Positions 1-5,078 of a stretch of 6,118 nt of DNA are shown in pieces. The DNA is taken from contig JALHFC010000071.1 in NCBI GenBank assembly GCA_022839445.1, positions 1-6,118 on the forward strand. Reading direction: 5' to 3'. Position numbers and translations under genes: made by a program. The notes beneath the pieces are model-generated. The model saw nothing but the letters and a program-made list of their open reading frames with translations, was not told the origin of the DNA and ran no database searches. Source of the DNA: Pelotomaculum sp. Its GTDB lineage: Bacteria > Bacillota > Desulfotomaculia > Desulfotomaculales > Pelotomaculaceae. Each line of letters starts with the position of its first letter. Position 1 is the first letter of the stretch.

Positions 1-1
1 T

Positions 2-1528
2 CGCACGGAAAAGCATCCGGTGGTGGAGTATCTGCGGCAGGAAGGGATCACCTTCTCTACCTTTGATCATGTTTATGAGGAAGAGCTTGGTTTTCAGGAG
101 GTTTATGCCAGGATAGCCCGGGACGTGCTCCAGGAAGCCCGTTATGGACCGGTGCTGTATGCCGTCCCGGGTCACCCTCTTGTAGCGGAGGAGTCGGTGC
201 AGCTGATTATTGCCAAAGCCGGGCAGGAAGGTCTGAAGGTGGAAATACTGCCGGCGGTTAGCTTCCTGGACGCCCTTTTTACAACGCTTCGGCTTGATCC
301 TACAGCCGGATTACAGATCGTCGACGGCTTAAGGATTGAAGAAACACCGCTAGCTTTGTCTGGTGCGGCGATTATTACACAGGTCCACAACCGGTTGGTG
401 GCTTCGGATGTGAAACTTTCGCTCCTTAATATGTATCCCCCCCAACATCCGGTAATAGTGATAAGGGGCGCTGGTATACCGGGCGAGGAAAGGATTGAAA
501 CTATGCCCCTTTTTGAGTTGGACAGGCTGGAATGGGTAGACCACCTGACCAGCATATATGTGCCGGAAACCGGTGTGGGACATGGGATAAGCGTACATGG
601 GGCTTGTGGCGGGGAAAAGGAAGATGAAGAGGGCGCCGCTAAAATGGAGGTTATCCAGGTTTATGAAGGCAATGATGGCCCGCCCTGTTGCCGGTTCCCC
701 CTTGACCCGCTAGTTGATATTATGGCGCGCCTGCGCAGCGCGGACGGGTGCCCTTGGGACCGTGAACAGGATCACCGCAGCTTAAGACCCTACCTTATCG
801 AAGAAGCTTATGAAGTTGTTGATGCTATCAACCAGGGGGATATGTATAAAATATGTGAAGAATTGGGAGACTTATTACTACAAATCGTCTTCCACGCCCA
901 GATAGCCGCTGAAAGCCGGCATTTTGACGTAAATTATGTTGTCGCCGGGATTACAGAAAAAATGATTCGCCGGCACCCCCATGTTTTTGCTTCGGTCGAA
1001 GTGCGGGACAGCCACGACGTCGTATCTGTCTGGGAGAAGATTAAAGCTGAAGAAAGAAAAGAAAATCATCCCAAAAGCCTGCTTGCCGGCATTCCCAAGT
1101 TCCTTCCGCCGATGATGCGCGCGATGAAGCTACAGAAAAAGGCTGCAACAGTAGGTTTTGACTGGCCGGACTACCGGGGGGGGCTGGAAAAGACCCGCGA
1201 GGAGTTAAGCGAGCTAGAGGCCGCTATTAGCGGCGGGGATCCGGCTCAGGTAGAAAAAGAGCTGGGCGACTTAATTTTTTCGGTGATAAACCTAGCTAGG
1301 TTGCTAGGCGTAGAACCGGAGTCGGCCTTGTCGGGGACATCCGAGAAATTTATCAGGCGTTTCAAGTTTATTGAAAAGATGGCTTGCGTTGCCGGTAGGG
1401 AGCTCCGTGAATGTACCCTGCCTGAGTTGGACAAGTGGTGGGAAAAAGCAAAAAAAATAGAAAAAAAGCAGAAAAACATTAGGAAACGTTTTCTTATAAG
1501 AAGGAACTGCAAGAATTTTCGCGAATAA
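2..1528 (+). CDS. mazG: YabN-type fusion: tetrapyrrole methylase domain plus tandem MazG nucleotide pyrophosphohydrolase (5'-truncated by window)
   Basis: The gene enters from the left edge; the frame is open from base 2 and begins RTEKHPVVEYL, which in YabN proteins lies about 30 residues in, so only the start and the first SAM-binding glycine motif are missing. Bases 2 to about 560 are a tetrapyrrole (corrin/porphyrin) methylase-like domain with the AVPGHPLVAEE motif (161-193). MazG domain 1 begins around DGCPWD (743-760) and has the Mg-binding EExxE (800-814) and ExxD (860-871). A second MazG domain has EExxE at 1199-1213 and ExxD at 1259-1270. MazG proteins hydrolyse nucleoside triphosphates to monophosphate and pyrophosphate, clearing aberrant or alarmone nucleotides; the methylase substrate in YabN is not known. 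After WWEKAKK the protein ends in an unusual Lys/Arg-rich tail of about 20 residues encoded by A-tracts. It lies 40 bases before hup, so co-transcription is possible. Family assignment is secure. Confidence 0.95.
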   Translation, partial: RTEKHPVVEYLRQEGITFSTFDHVYEEELGFQEVYARIARDVLQEARYGPVLYAVPGHPLVAEESVQLIIAKAGQEGLKVEILPAVSFLDALFTTLRLDPTAGLQIVDGLRIEETPLALSGAAIITQVHNRLVASDVKLSLLNMYPPQHPVIVIRGAGIPGEERIETMPLFELDRLEWVDHLTSIYVPETGVGHGISVHGACGGEKEDEEGAAKMEVIQVYEGNDGPPCCRFPLDPLVDIMARLRSADGCPWDREQDHRSLRPYLIEEAYEVVDAINQGDMYKICEELGDLLLQIVFHAQIAAESRHFDVNYVVAGITEKMIRRHPHVFASVEVRDSHDVVSVWEKIKAEERKENHPKSLLAGIPKFLPPMMRAMKLQKKAATVGFDWPDYRGGLEKTREELSELEAAISGGDPAQVEKELGDLIFSVINLARLLGVEPESALSGTSEKFIRRFKFIEKMACVAGRELRECTLPELDKWWEKAKKIEKKQKNIRKRFLIRRNCKNFRE

Positions 1529-1555
1529 CTAGGGAATTAGTACTTCTAATCTTTT

Positions 1556-1563
1556 AAGGAGGG
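1556..1563 (+). promoter_or_regulatory. Shine-Dalgarno site of hup
   Basis: AAGGAGGG sits 5 bases before the ATG at 1569, a strong match to the anti-Shine-Dalgarno sequence and in keeping with an abundant protein. Confidence 0.8.
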
Positions 1564-1568
1564 TTTGT

Positions 1569-1844
1569 ATGAACAAGGCAGAATTGATTTCGAATGTAGC
1601 CGAAAGAGCTGAATTAACCAAAAAGGATTCCGAGAAAGCTGTGAACGCCGTTTTAGAAACTATCGGTTCAGCGCTGCAAAGAGGCGACAAAGTCCAATTG
1701 GTCGGGTTTGGCACATTTGAGATCAGGGAGAGGGCTGCCCGCAAGGGAAGAAATCCCCAAACCGGCGAAGAAATCGACATTGCTGCCGCCCGTGTGCCCG
1801 TTTTCAAGGCCGGGAAATCACTTAAGGAGGCAGTGATCCAGTAA
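1569..1844 (+). CDS. hup: HU-family nucleoid DNA-binding protein
   Basis: This 91-residue protein has the usual HU length. Residues 1-45 form the helical dimerisation body (MNKAELI, then helices with TKKDSEKAVNAV). The HU/IHF signature GFGTFEIRERAARKGRNP lies at about residues 47-64, and the DNA-contacting beta arm follows with NPQTGEEI. The C-terminus KAGKSLKEAV is typical. HU homodimers bend and coat chromosomal DNA with little sequence preference and act in the nucleoid. The ATG start is set by a strong Shine-Dalgarno site and by the conserved MNKAELI beginning. It sits between mazG and the S4-domain gene, the order known from many spore-forming Firmicutes. I could not identify a separate promoter, although HU is usually highly expressed. 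No lesion is visible. Confidence 0.97.
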   Translation: MNKAELISNVAERAELTKKDSEKAVNAVLETIGSALQRGDKVQLVGFGTFEIRERAARKGRNPQTGEEIDIAAARVPVFKAGKSLKEAVIQ

Positions 1845-1908
1845 CCAATACTATGCAAAAGACCGGATTGGACCGATACTTTTTAGGTGAAAGGGCGGTG
1901 ATTGTATA

Positions 1909-2163
1909 TTGCGCCTTGACAAATATCTAAAAGTATCACGGTTAATCAAACGGCGCACCTTGGCCAAGGAAGTATGTGACCGGGGGCAGGTAGAGGTAAA
2001 TGGGCGGGTGGCTAAAGCCGGAACAGATATTAAACCTGGCGATATAATAACCGTAAAATTCGGTAGCAAAACAACCAAGCTGGAAGTATCTGCAGTTAGT
2101 GAAAATGTGCCGGCCAAGCTGGCCGCCGGATTGTACCGGGTAATCGAAGAAAAAACTACATAA
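1909..2163 (+). CDS. rqcP: RqcP (YabO), S4-domain RNA-binding ribosome quality control factor
   Basis: The 84-residue product starts MRLDKYLKVSRLIKRRTLAK and matches the B. subtilis YabO/RqcP family along its full length. The S4 RNA-binding fold covers about residues 1-60, followed by a short beta tail. RqcP binds stalled 50S subunits carrying peptidyl-tRNA and works with RqcH in tagging the nascent chain with C-terminal alanines. The conserved basic residues R2, R15 and R16 are present. The start is TTG: no in-frame ATG or GTG fits, the conserved MRLDK beginning coincides with this codon, and a purine-rich GGGCGGTG lies about 8 bases upstream. The gene follows hup by 64 bases with no clear terminator between them, so it may belong to the same transcript. 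Older annotations call it an Hsp15-like heat shock protein (hslR). Confidence 0.95.
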   Translation: MRLDKYLKVSRLIKRRTLAKEVCDRGQVEVNGRVAKAGTDIKPGDIITVKFGSKTTKLEVSAVSENVPAKLAAGLYRVIEEKTT

Positions 2164-2197
2164 ATGTTTACCCTTCTGTAAAAAATAAAAAAAAAGC

Positions 2198-2206
2198 AGG
2201 AGGGGG
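2198..2206 (+). promoter_or_regulatory. Shine-Dalgarno site of the SpoIID-like gene
   Basis: AGGAGGGGG is placed 4 bases before the ATG at 2211. It follows an A-rich stretch (2180-2195) and fixes the start of the lipoprotein gene. Confidence 0.75.
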
Positions 2207-2210
2207 ATTT

Positions 2211-3164
2211 ATGTTTCAGCGTACACCAGCGAAAATAATTTTATTATTCATGGCTGCGCTAATATTTACGACAGGTTGCGCTAGAAAGCAGGAACCGGCG
2301 CCCAAACCGGCGCCGCAGCCCCAGGTAGAGGAACCAACCATTTCGCTTTATATTAATAAAACCGGTGAAAAGAAAAACATTAAAATTGAGGAATACATCC
2401 AAGGTGTAGTAGCTGCGGAAATGGATACGAAGTGGCCGGTAAAAGCGCTGGCTGCCCAGGCTATTTTGGCCCGTACATTTACAATGGAAAACATCGAGTC
2501 AGGCCGGGTAAAGAAGCTGCACGGCACTGACGCATCCACCAGCGTGGAGGAGTTCCAGGCCTATGACCCGTCCAAGATAAACGACAATGTGCGCCAGGCG
2601 GTAGAAATGACCAGGGGGGAAGTGGTAACCTATGGTGGCAACTATATTCACGCCTGGTTCTCAGCATGCGACGGTGGTGTGTCCGCTACTGCGGAGGAGG
2701 GGCTGGCATTCACCAAGGAACCAACCCCTTATGTCAAAGGAGGGGTCCAGGACGGTTGCCTCTCTATAACAGAGCCCAAAAGTAAGTCTTGGGAAGCCAG
2801 GATACCGGTAAGCCAGGTTAGGTCGGCGGTGCAGAAGGTTACGGGGAAGGACCCGGGACCGGTTGCATCGGTTTCCATTGTAAAGAAGGGACCTTCCGGG
2901 CGGGCGGAGAAGATCAGGATAGGCGACACAACGATTGGTGGTCCCGCCTTGAGGTTGGCCTTGGGTAGTGAAAAGGTGCGCTCCATGCTTCTTACAGATG
3001 TGAGGTTGGATGGCGGTTCTCTGGTTGTAGCCGGGAAAGGCTTCGGTCACGGGGTAGGTATGTGCCAGTGGGGGGCCAGGCTTATGGCCGAGCAGGGCAA
3101 GTCGCCCGAGGAAATAATTATGTTCTATTTTAAAGATATAAATATTGAAAAGCAATGGAAATAA
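2211..3164 (+). CDS. SpoIID/LytB-domain lipoprotein, putative peptidoglycan (stem-peptide-free glycan) lytic transglycosylase
   Basis: This 317-residue protein begins with a lipoprotein signal: basic TPAK, hydrophobic IILLFMAALIF, then TTGC with lipidation Cys23. A Pro/Ala/Lys/Gln-rich linker (about 24-42) would reach from membrane to wall. The SpoIID/LytB domain begins near EEYIQGVVAAEMDTKWP; Glu70 in AAEM corresponds to the catalytic acid of SpoIID. Other landmarks are ALAAQAILARTF (79-90), the HAWFSACDGG segment (147-156) at the position of the SpoIID FHSTCGG motif, and the C-terminal GHGVGMCQWGA (279-289). SpoIID cuts denuded glycans during engulfment. True SpoIID usually has a plain transmembrane anchor and sits with spoIIID and mbl, so this is better regarded as a paralogue acting on the outer face of the membrane, perhaps in sporulation or germination. 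It lies between rqcP and yabP and is followed by a terminator. Confidence 0.9.
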   Translation: MFQRTPAKIILLFMAALIFTTGCARKQEPAPKPAPQPQVEEPTISLYINKTGEKKNIKIEEYIQGVVAAEMDTKWPVKALAAQAILARTFTMENIESGRVKKLHGTDASTSVEEFQAYDPSKINDNVRQAVEMTRGEVVTYGGNYIHAWFSACDGGVSATAEEGLAFTKEPTPYVKGGVQDGCLSITEPKSKSWEARIPVSQVRSAVQKVTGKDPGPVASVSIVKKGPSGRAEKIRIGDTTIGGPALRLALGSEKVRSMLLTDVRLDGGSLVVAGKGFGHGVGMCQWGARLMAEQGKSPEEIIMFYFKDINIEKQWK

Positions 3165-3184
3165 AAACAAAACGATAAGTAAAA

Positions 3185-3245
3185 CCCTTTTCTCAAAAAA
3201 GGAGCCGTGTGCTACCTTACAGGGGAAAGGGCTTTTTGTTTTTTT
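3185..3245 (+). terminator. Rho-independent terminator with nested stem after the SpoIID-like gene
   Basis: CCCTTTTCTC (3185-3194) pairs over 10 positions, two of them G-T, with GGGGAAAGGG (3222-3231), and a T-rich tail follows (3232-3245). The 27-base loop can itself fold: AAGGAGC (3199-3205) pairs with GCTACCTT (3211-3218) with A3214 bulged out. It lies 20 bases after the stop codon and separates the upstream block from the yabP unit. The outer stem and T-tail support termination; the inner hairpin could be incidental. Confidence 0.65.
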
Positions 3246-3277
3246 GCCTTGTTGTCATGCTTGTATAAAACTATATG

Positions 3278-3305
3278 GAATATATAAAAAGGGGACGCAT
3301 AAGAT
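3278..3305 (+). promoter_or_regulatory. Candidate sigma-E promoter of yabP-yabQ
   Basis: GAATATA (3278-3284) matches 6 of 7 of the sigma-E -35 consensus KMATATT. After 13 bases, CATAAGAT (3298-3305) matches 6 of 8 of the -10 consensus CATACAMT. yabP and yabQ are sigma-E-dependent mother-cell genes in B. subtilis, so sequence and context agree. Transcription would begin near 3312. Confidence 0.6.
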
Positions 3306-3326
3306 GAGGTTAGGGAAGATGTTAAC

Positions 3327-3346
3327 GCCCCGCACGGGAACGGGGC
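3327..3346 (+). other. GC-rich hairpin in the yabP leader
   Basis: GCCCCG (3327-3332) pairs perfectly with CGGGGC (3341-3346) around an 8-base loop. It would lie in the mRNA leader, about 15 bases after the predicted start of transcription. There is no T-run after it, so it is not a standard terminator; a 5' stabilising or regulatory hairpin is possible. Confidence 0.45.
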
Positions 3347-3375
3347 AAGCTTTATTAAAAAAATTCTATTTTTAT

Positions 3376-3380
3376 GGGAG
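3376..3380 (+). promoter_or_regulatory. Shine-Dalgarno site deciding the yabP start
   Basis: GGGAG, inside GGGAGTGAT, lies 8 bases before GTG 3389. The alternative ATG at 3374 has only the T-rich TCTATTTTT before it, and ATG 3383 would be 2 bases from the site, so GTG 3389 is favoured. Confidence 0.55.
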
Positions 3381-3388
3381 TGATGGGC

Positions 3389-3667
3389 GTGGATGAGCGG
3401 AATGCGCATAGTATATTTATCCGCGGGCGCAAACAGCTGATCATGGAAGGTGTCCACCACGTAGATAGCTTTGATGAATCCGAAATAATTTTGCAAACCA
3501 ACATGGGCGCAGTGATATTGAAAGGTGAGGGCCTTCATATAACTGAGCTCAACCTGGAGATGGGCAACCTTACCGCCGAGGGGTTTTTTACAGGCTTGCA
3601 GTATAAAGAAAGCAAAGGAAAAGGAAAAGGTAGCGGAAAAAAGATTTTAAAGAGGCTTTTCAAATAA
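3389..3667 (+). CDS. yabP: Sporulation protein YabP
   Basis: From GTG 3389 the product has 92 residues; starts at 3374 (97 residues) or 3383 are open but lack a well-placed ribosome binding site. The body matches the YabP/YqfC family: IRGRKQLIMEGVHHVDSFDE (11-30), then IILQTNMGAVILKGEGLHI (33-51) and LNLEMGNLTAEG (54-65), a small beta-rich fold. The C-terminus (73-92) is Lys/Gly-rich and ends KRLFK, as in relatives. In B. subtilis yabP is expressed in the mother cell under sigma-E; YabP and YabQ are associated with spore cortex and coat formation, and the biochemical role of YabP is unknown. It has its own sigma-E-like promoter, and yabQ follows on the same strand. The stop codon runs into a terminator-like stem, so expression of yabQ may be partly attenuated. 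Confidence 0.92.
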   Translation: MDERNAHSIFIRGRKQLIMEGVHHVDSFDESEIILQTNMGAVILKGEGLHITELNLEMGNLTAEGFFTGLQYKESKGKGKGSGKKILKRLFK

Positions 3668-3689
3668 GCGCATAAAAGGCGCTTTTTTT
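3666..3689 (+). terminator. Terminator-like hairpin directly after yabP
   Basis: AAGCGC (3666-3671) pairs with GCGCTT (3679-3684) around a 7-base loop, and seven Ts run from 3683 to 3689. The stem begins inside the yabP stop codon, so ribosomes finishing yabP could hinder folding. A leaky intra-operon terminator or attenuator is likely. Confidence 0.65.
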
Positions 3690-3691
3690 GA

Positions 3692-3722
3692 CTAACGCCT
3701 CACTTTGTTAGGGTGCTTTTTT
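3692..3722 (+). terminator. Second weak terminator-like element before yabQ
   Basis: CTAAC (3692-3696) pairs with GTTAG (3707-3711), and after GGTGC a run of six Ts follows (3717-3722). The stem is only 5 bp and is set back from the T-run, so this is weaker than the element just upstream. The two T-tracts have similar flanks (GGCGC before one, GGTGC before the other). Confidence 0.35.
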
Positions 3723-3752
3723 GGATAATATCAAAAAGGGGGCGTGGGCCTT

Positions 3753-4307
3753 TTGGAACTGCTTGTAAACCAAATGCGATCCTTTTTTGCCACCATTGCA
3801 ATCGGGATGGTGGTTGGCTTTACCTATGACTACTACCGGGTGACCCGTGGTGTGCTCAGGCTGAAAAGCGCCGGTGTTTTTGTAGGCGATATAATCTTTT
3901 GGGTTGTTACCACTATTGCCGTGTTTTTAATGCTGCTTTGGGGAAACTGGGGGGAAATGCGGCTTTATGTCCTTTTAGGCCTTGGGCTGGGCGCCCTGCT
4001 GTATTTTCACTTTATCAGCAAGTCGGTAAGGAAACTGGTAAGTATAAAGTTTTATATATTAAACAAGGTCTGGGAGATATTTGTAAAGGCGGTGCAGTTT
4101 ACATGGAAAGTCATAACCTATCCCTTTCGCCTATGTGTCCTAATAATTATTTACCCGTTTAACCTTGCCGGGGATTTATTCAAAAAGGCCGTAGCGCGGC
4201 TAAAGTCATTATTTTATCGCCTACTGGGCCGCCGTTTAGAAATGGGGATAACCGGCATCAAGAAGAAACTGGCCCGCCTGGCATTCTGGAAAAAAAACCG
4301 GGAGTAA
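3753..4307 (+). CDS. yabQ: Spore cortex biosynthesis protein YabQ (integral membrane)
   Basis: The frame is open from GTG 3744, but that codon is one base from the GGGGG ribosome binding site (3738-3742). TTG 3753 is 10 bases away and gives MELLVNQ, resembling the MxLxxQ beginning of family members, so I chose TTG (184 residues; 187 from GTG). Hydrophobic segments lie at about 10-25, 43-63 and 71-88, with another at 123-143; the polar Y25-D26-Y27-Y28-R29 after segment 1 is characteristic. The C-terminal 40 residues are strongly basic and probably cytoplasmic. YabQ is a mother-cell protein needed for the spore cortex in B. subtilis and locates to the forespore envelope; its biochemical activity is unknown. 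It probably shares the yabP promoter. divIC, the normal next gene, is absent from the following sequence. Confidence 0.9.
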   Translation: MELLVNQMRSFFATIAIGMVVGFTYDYYRVTRGVLRLKSAGVFVGDIIFWVVTTIAVFLMLLWGNWGEMRLYVLLGLGLGALLYFHFISKSVRKLVSIKFYILNKVWEIFVKAVQFTWKVITYPFRLCVLIIIYPFNLAGDLFKKAVARLKSLFYRLLGRRLEMGITGIKKKLARLAFWKKNRE

Positions 4308-4332
4308 AGTGGAGCCCACCTGTGCTTATGGT

Positions 4333-4361
4333 TTGAAAAGCGCCGTTAGGAATAGTATAAT
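4333..4361 (+). promoter_or_regulatory. Sigma-A promoter of the toxin-antitoxin remnant
   Basis: TTGAAA (4333-4338) and a perfect TATAAT (4356-4361) are separated by exactly 17 bases, a near-consensus vegetative promoter. The antitoxin start codon lies 52 bases after the -10 box. It may still be active although the genes it served are broken, and could now feed the ORF at 4669. Confidence 0.7.
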
Positions 4362-4379
4362 TAGCATATAATAATACTA
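4353..4379 (+). promoter_or_regulatory. Palindromic operator overlapping the -10 box (probable antitoxin autoregulation site)
   Basis: The 11-base arms TAGTATAATTA (4353-4363) and TAATAATACTA (4369-4379) are inverted repeats with a single mismatched position, around a 5-base centre GCATA. Left arm and centre contain two TATAAT hexamers (4356-4361 and 4367-4372, the second crossing into the right arm) spaced 11 bases apart, one helical turn. Phd/YefM antitoxins repress their own operons by binding palindromes over the promoter, so an operator is the natural reading. Confidence 0.6.
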
Positions 4380-4398
4380 CAACATTACTGCTTTTATA

Positions 4399-4407
4399 GG
4401 GGAGTGA
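4399..4407 (+). promoter_or_regulatory. Shine-Dalgarno site of the antitoxin remnant
   Basis: GGGGAGTGA lies 6 bases before ATG 4414, a good ribosome binding site, showing that the translation start of the lost antitoxin is preserved. Confidence 0.65.
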
Positions 4408-4413
4408 GCTATA

Positions 4414-4473
4414 ATGAACATACGGCCTTCCGCAGCAATACGCAAGAATTACAATGAAATTTCCGAAACATGA
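4414..4473 (+). pseudogene. Phd/YefM-type antitoxin, N-terminal remnant
   Basis: ATG 4414 opens a 19-residue reading frame, MNIRPSAAIRKNYNEISET, that stops at TGA 4471. The first 17 residues are the characteristic N-terminus of Phd/YefM antitoxins (MNIRPSAAIRxNYNEIS), which form the DNA-binding part; full-length members have about 85-90 residues, so the dimerisation and toxin-binding parts are gone. Promoter, operator and ribosome binding site upstream are intact. Immediately after the junction (about 4466-4470), sequence from the C-terminal part of a RelE/ParE toxin begins in another frame, so one deletion appears to have removed the antitoxin's 3' end and the toxin's 5' half, on family lengths nearly 400 bases. 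Whether the 19-residue peptide is made is unknown. Confidence 0.75.
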
Positions 4474-4606
4474 TGCCATTCCTTTTCAAAGGTGCCGCAA
4501 ACTGCTGTTCGGCAAGCATTGCATGGCCCTTTATAAGGTTCAGGAAAACATAGTCTATATAACAGCCGTTATGGATTGTCGGCGGGATTATATTTGGCTG
4601 CTTTAA
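4454..4606 (+). pseudogene. RelE/ParE-family toxin, C-terminal remnant
   Basis: In the frame ending at TAA 4604-4606 the sequence reads HDAIPFQRCRKLLFGKHC (from 4469), then MALYKVQENIVYIT, then AVMDCRRDYIWLL. This is the C-terminal beta-sheet core of RelE/ParE toxins: an RK-containing strand, a YKV strand, a VYI strand and the terminal RRD plus hydrophobic ending. Full-length members have about 90-110 residues, so only about 45 remain. The open stretch begins at ATG 4454, but the residues before HDA are antitoxin sequence read out of frame. In a working locus the toxin mRNA interferase or gyrase inhibitor would follow its antitoxin in the same operon, and the order here agrees. Without its N-terminal helices it cannot be expected to work. 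Confidence 0.7.
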
Positions 4607-4656
4607 CTTCTAATATAAAAGGAAAACCCGCCTTTTGCGTCGAATGTTTGGGTAAA

Positions 4657-4661
4657 GGGGG
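4657..4661 (+). promoter_or_regulatory. Shine-Dalgarno site deciding the start of the 111-residue ORF
   Basis: GGGGG (within AAAGGGGGC) is 7 bases before ATG 4669. The frame is open further upstream to 4576, but that part overlaps the toxin remnant and has no ribosome binding site; GTG 4663 is too close. Confidence 0.55.
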
Positions 4662-4668
4662 CGTGAAT

Positions 4669-5004
4669 ATGGACGAAGCGCTGTTTAAACGCCTGTTGCT
4701 GGCGGGCGAAGAAGATGATGGTTTCAAAGAGCTTATTAAAATGGGATATTTTAAAAAAATCGACGGCACGGTTTGCCGGACCAACAAATTTGTTGAAGAA
4801 ACCGGGAGATTTATAGATTTAAAAAAAGAGCGCCTGTATGAAGTGGTCAAAAAACTTGGAAACGCCGAAGATATGAAAAAAACAATGGAAATGGCGGGGA
4901 TAAAAGATTTTATCACTTTTGTATTTGTCGCCGAAGAGCTTGTTGCGGATGGGAGACTAGTAAAAGATAAAGTAAAAAATTTGCTGCTCAAAGGGGACAG
5001 CTAG
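4669..5004 (+). CDS. Unrecognised 111-residue protein, probably soluble and helical
   Basis: I do not recognise this protein. From ATG 4669 it reads MDEALFKRLLLAGEEDDGFK and ends KNLLLKGDS. It is rich in Lys, Glu and Asp, with amphipathic stretches suggesting helices (about 2-10, 45-65, 70-85, 95-107). There are no membrane segments and no signal peptide, and a single Cys lies in the segment GTVCRTN. Codon usage with a good ribosome binding site and a strong terminator after the stop suggest a real gene. It sits between two broken toxin fragments and may be transcribed from the toxin-antitoxin promoter or from a promoter I cannot see. It could be a lineage-specific accessory gene; there is no evidence linking it to toxin-antitoxin function or to sporulation. 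Confidence 0.65.
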   Translation: MDEALFKRLLLAGEEDDGFKELIKMGYFKKIDGTVCRTNKFVEETGRFIDLKKERLYEVVKKLGNAEDMKKTMEMAGIKDFITFVFVAEELVADGRLVKDKVKNLLLKGDS

Positions 5005-5027
5005 GACCAGGCCCTTTTGCCATACAT

Positions 5028-5076
5028 AAAAAACCCTCACTTACTCAATACCGGGTAAGTGAGGGTTCGTTTTTTT
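5028..5076. terminator. Strong bidirectional Rho-independent terminator
   Basis: The 15-base arms AACCCTCACTTACTC (5032-5046) and GGGTAAGTGAGGGTT (5053-5067) pair throughout (one G-T) around the loop AATACC. Seven Ts follow on the plus strand (5070-5076), and As at 5028-5033 give a T-run for minus-strand transcription. It ends the 111-residue ORF and also stands 12 bases beyond the stop of the minus-strand toxin remnant. Confidence 0.92.
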
Positions 5077-5078
5077 CG

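Noticed and set aside
1536..1550. ATTAG-TACTT-CTAAT hairpin between mazG and hup
   Set aside because: Only 5 AT-rich base pairs and a short T-run that merges with the hup ribosome binding site; too weak to call a terminator.
3145..3396. Plus-strand 83-residue open frame across the SpoIID-yabP gap
   Set aside because: It runs through the terminator, the promoter and the leader hairpin, has no ribosome binding site, and resembles no family.
4617..4636. AAAAGG/CCTTTT hairpin after the first toxin remnant
   Set aside because: Six weak pairs, with G directly after four Ts; not convincing as a terminator.
4569..4991. Minus-strand 140-residue open frame opposite the orphan ORF
   Set aside because: Ser/Phe-rich composition is what the complement of Lys/Glu-rich codons gives; it has no credible start site, and the plus strand has a ribosome binding site and terminator.
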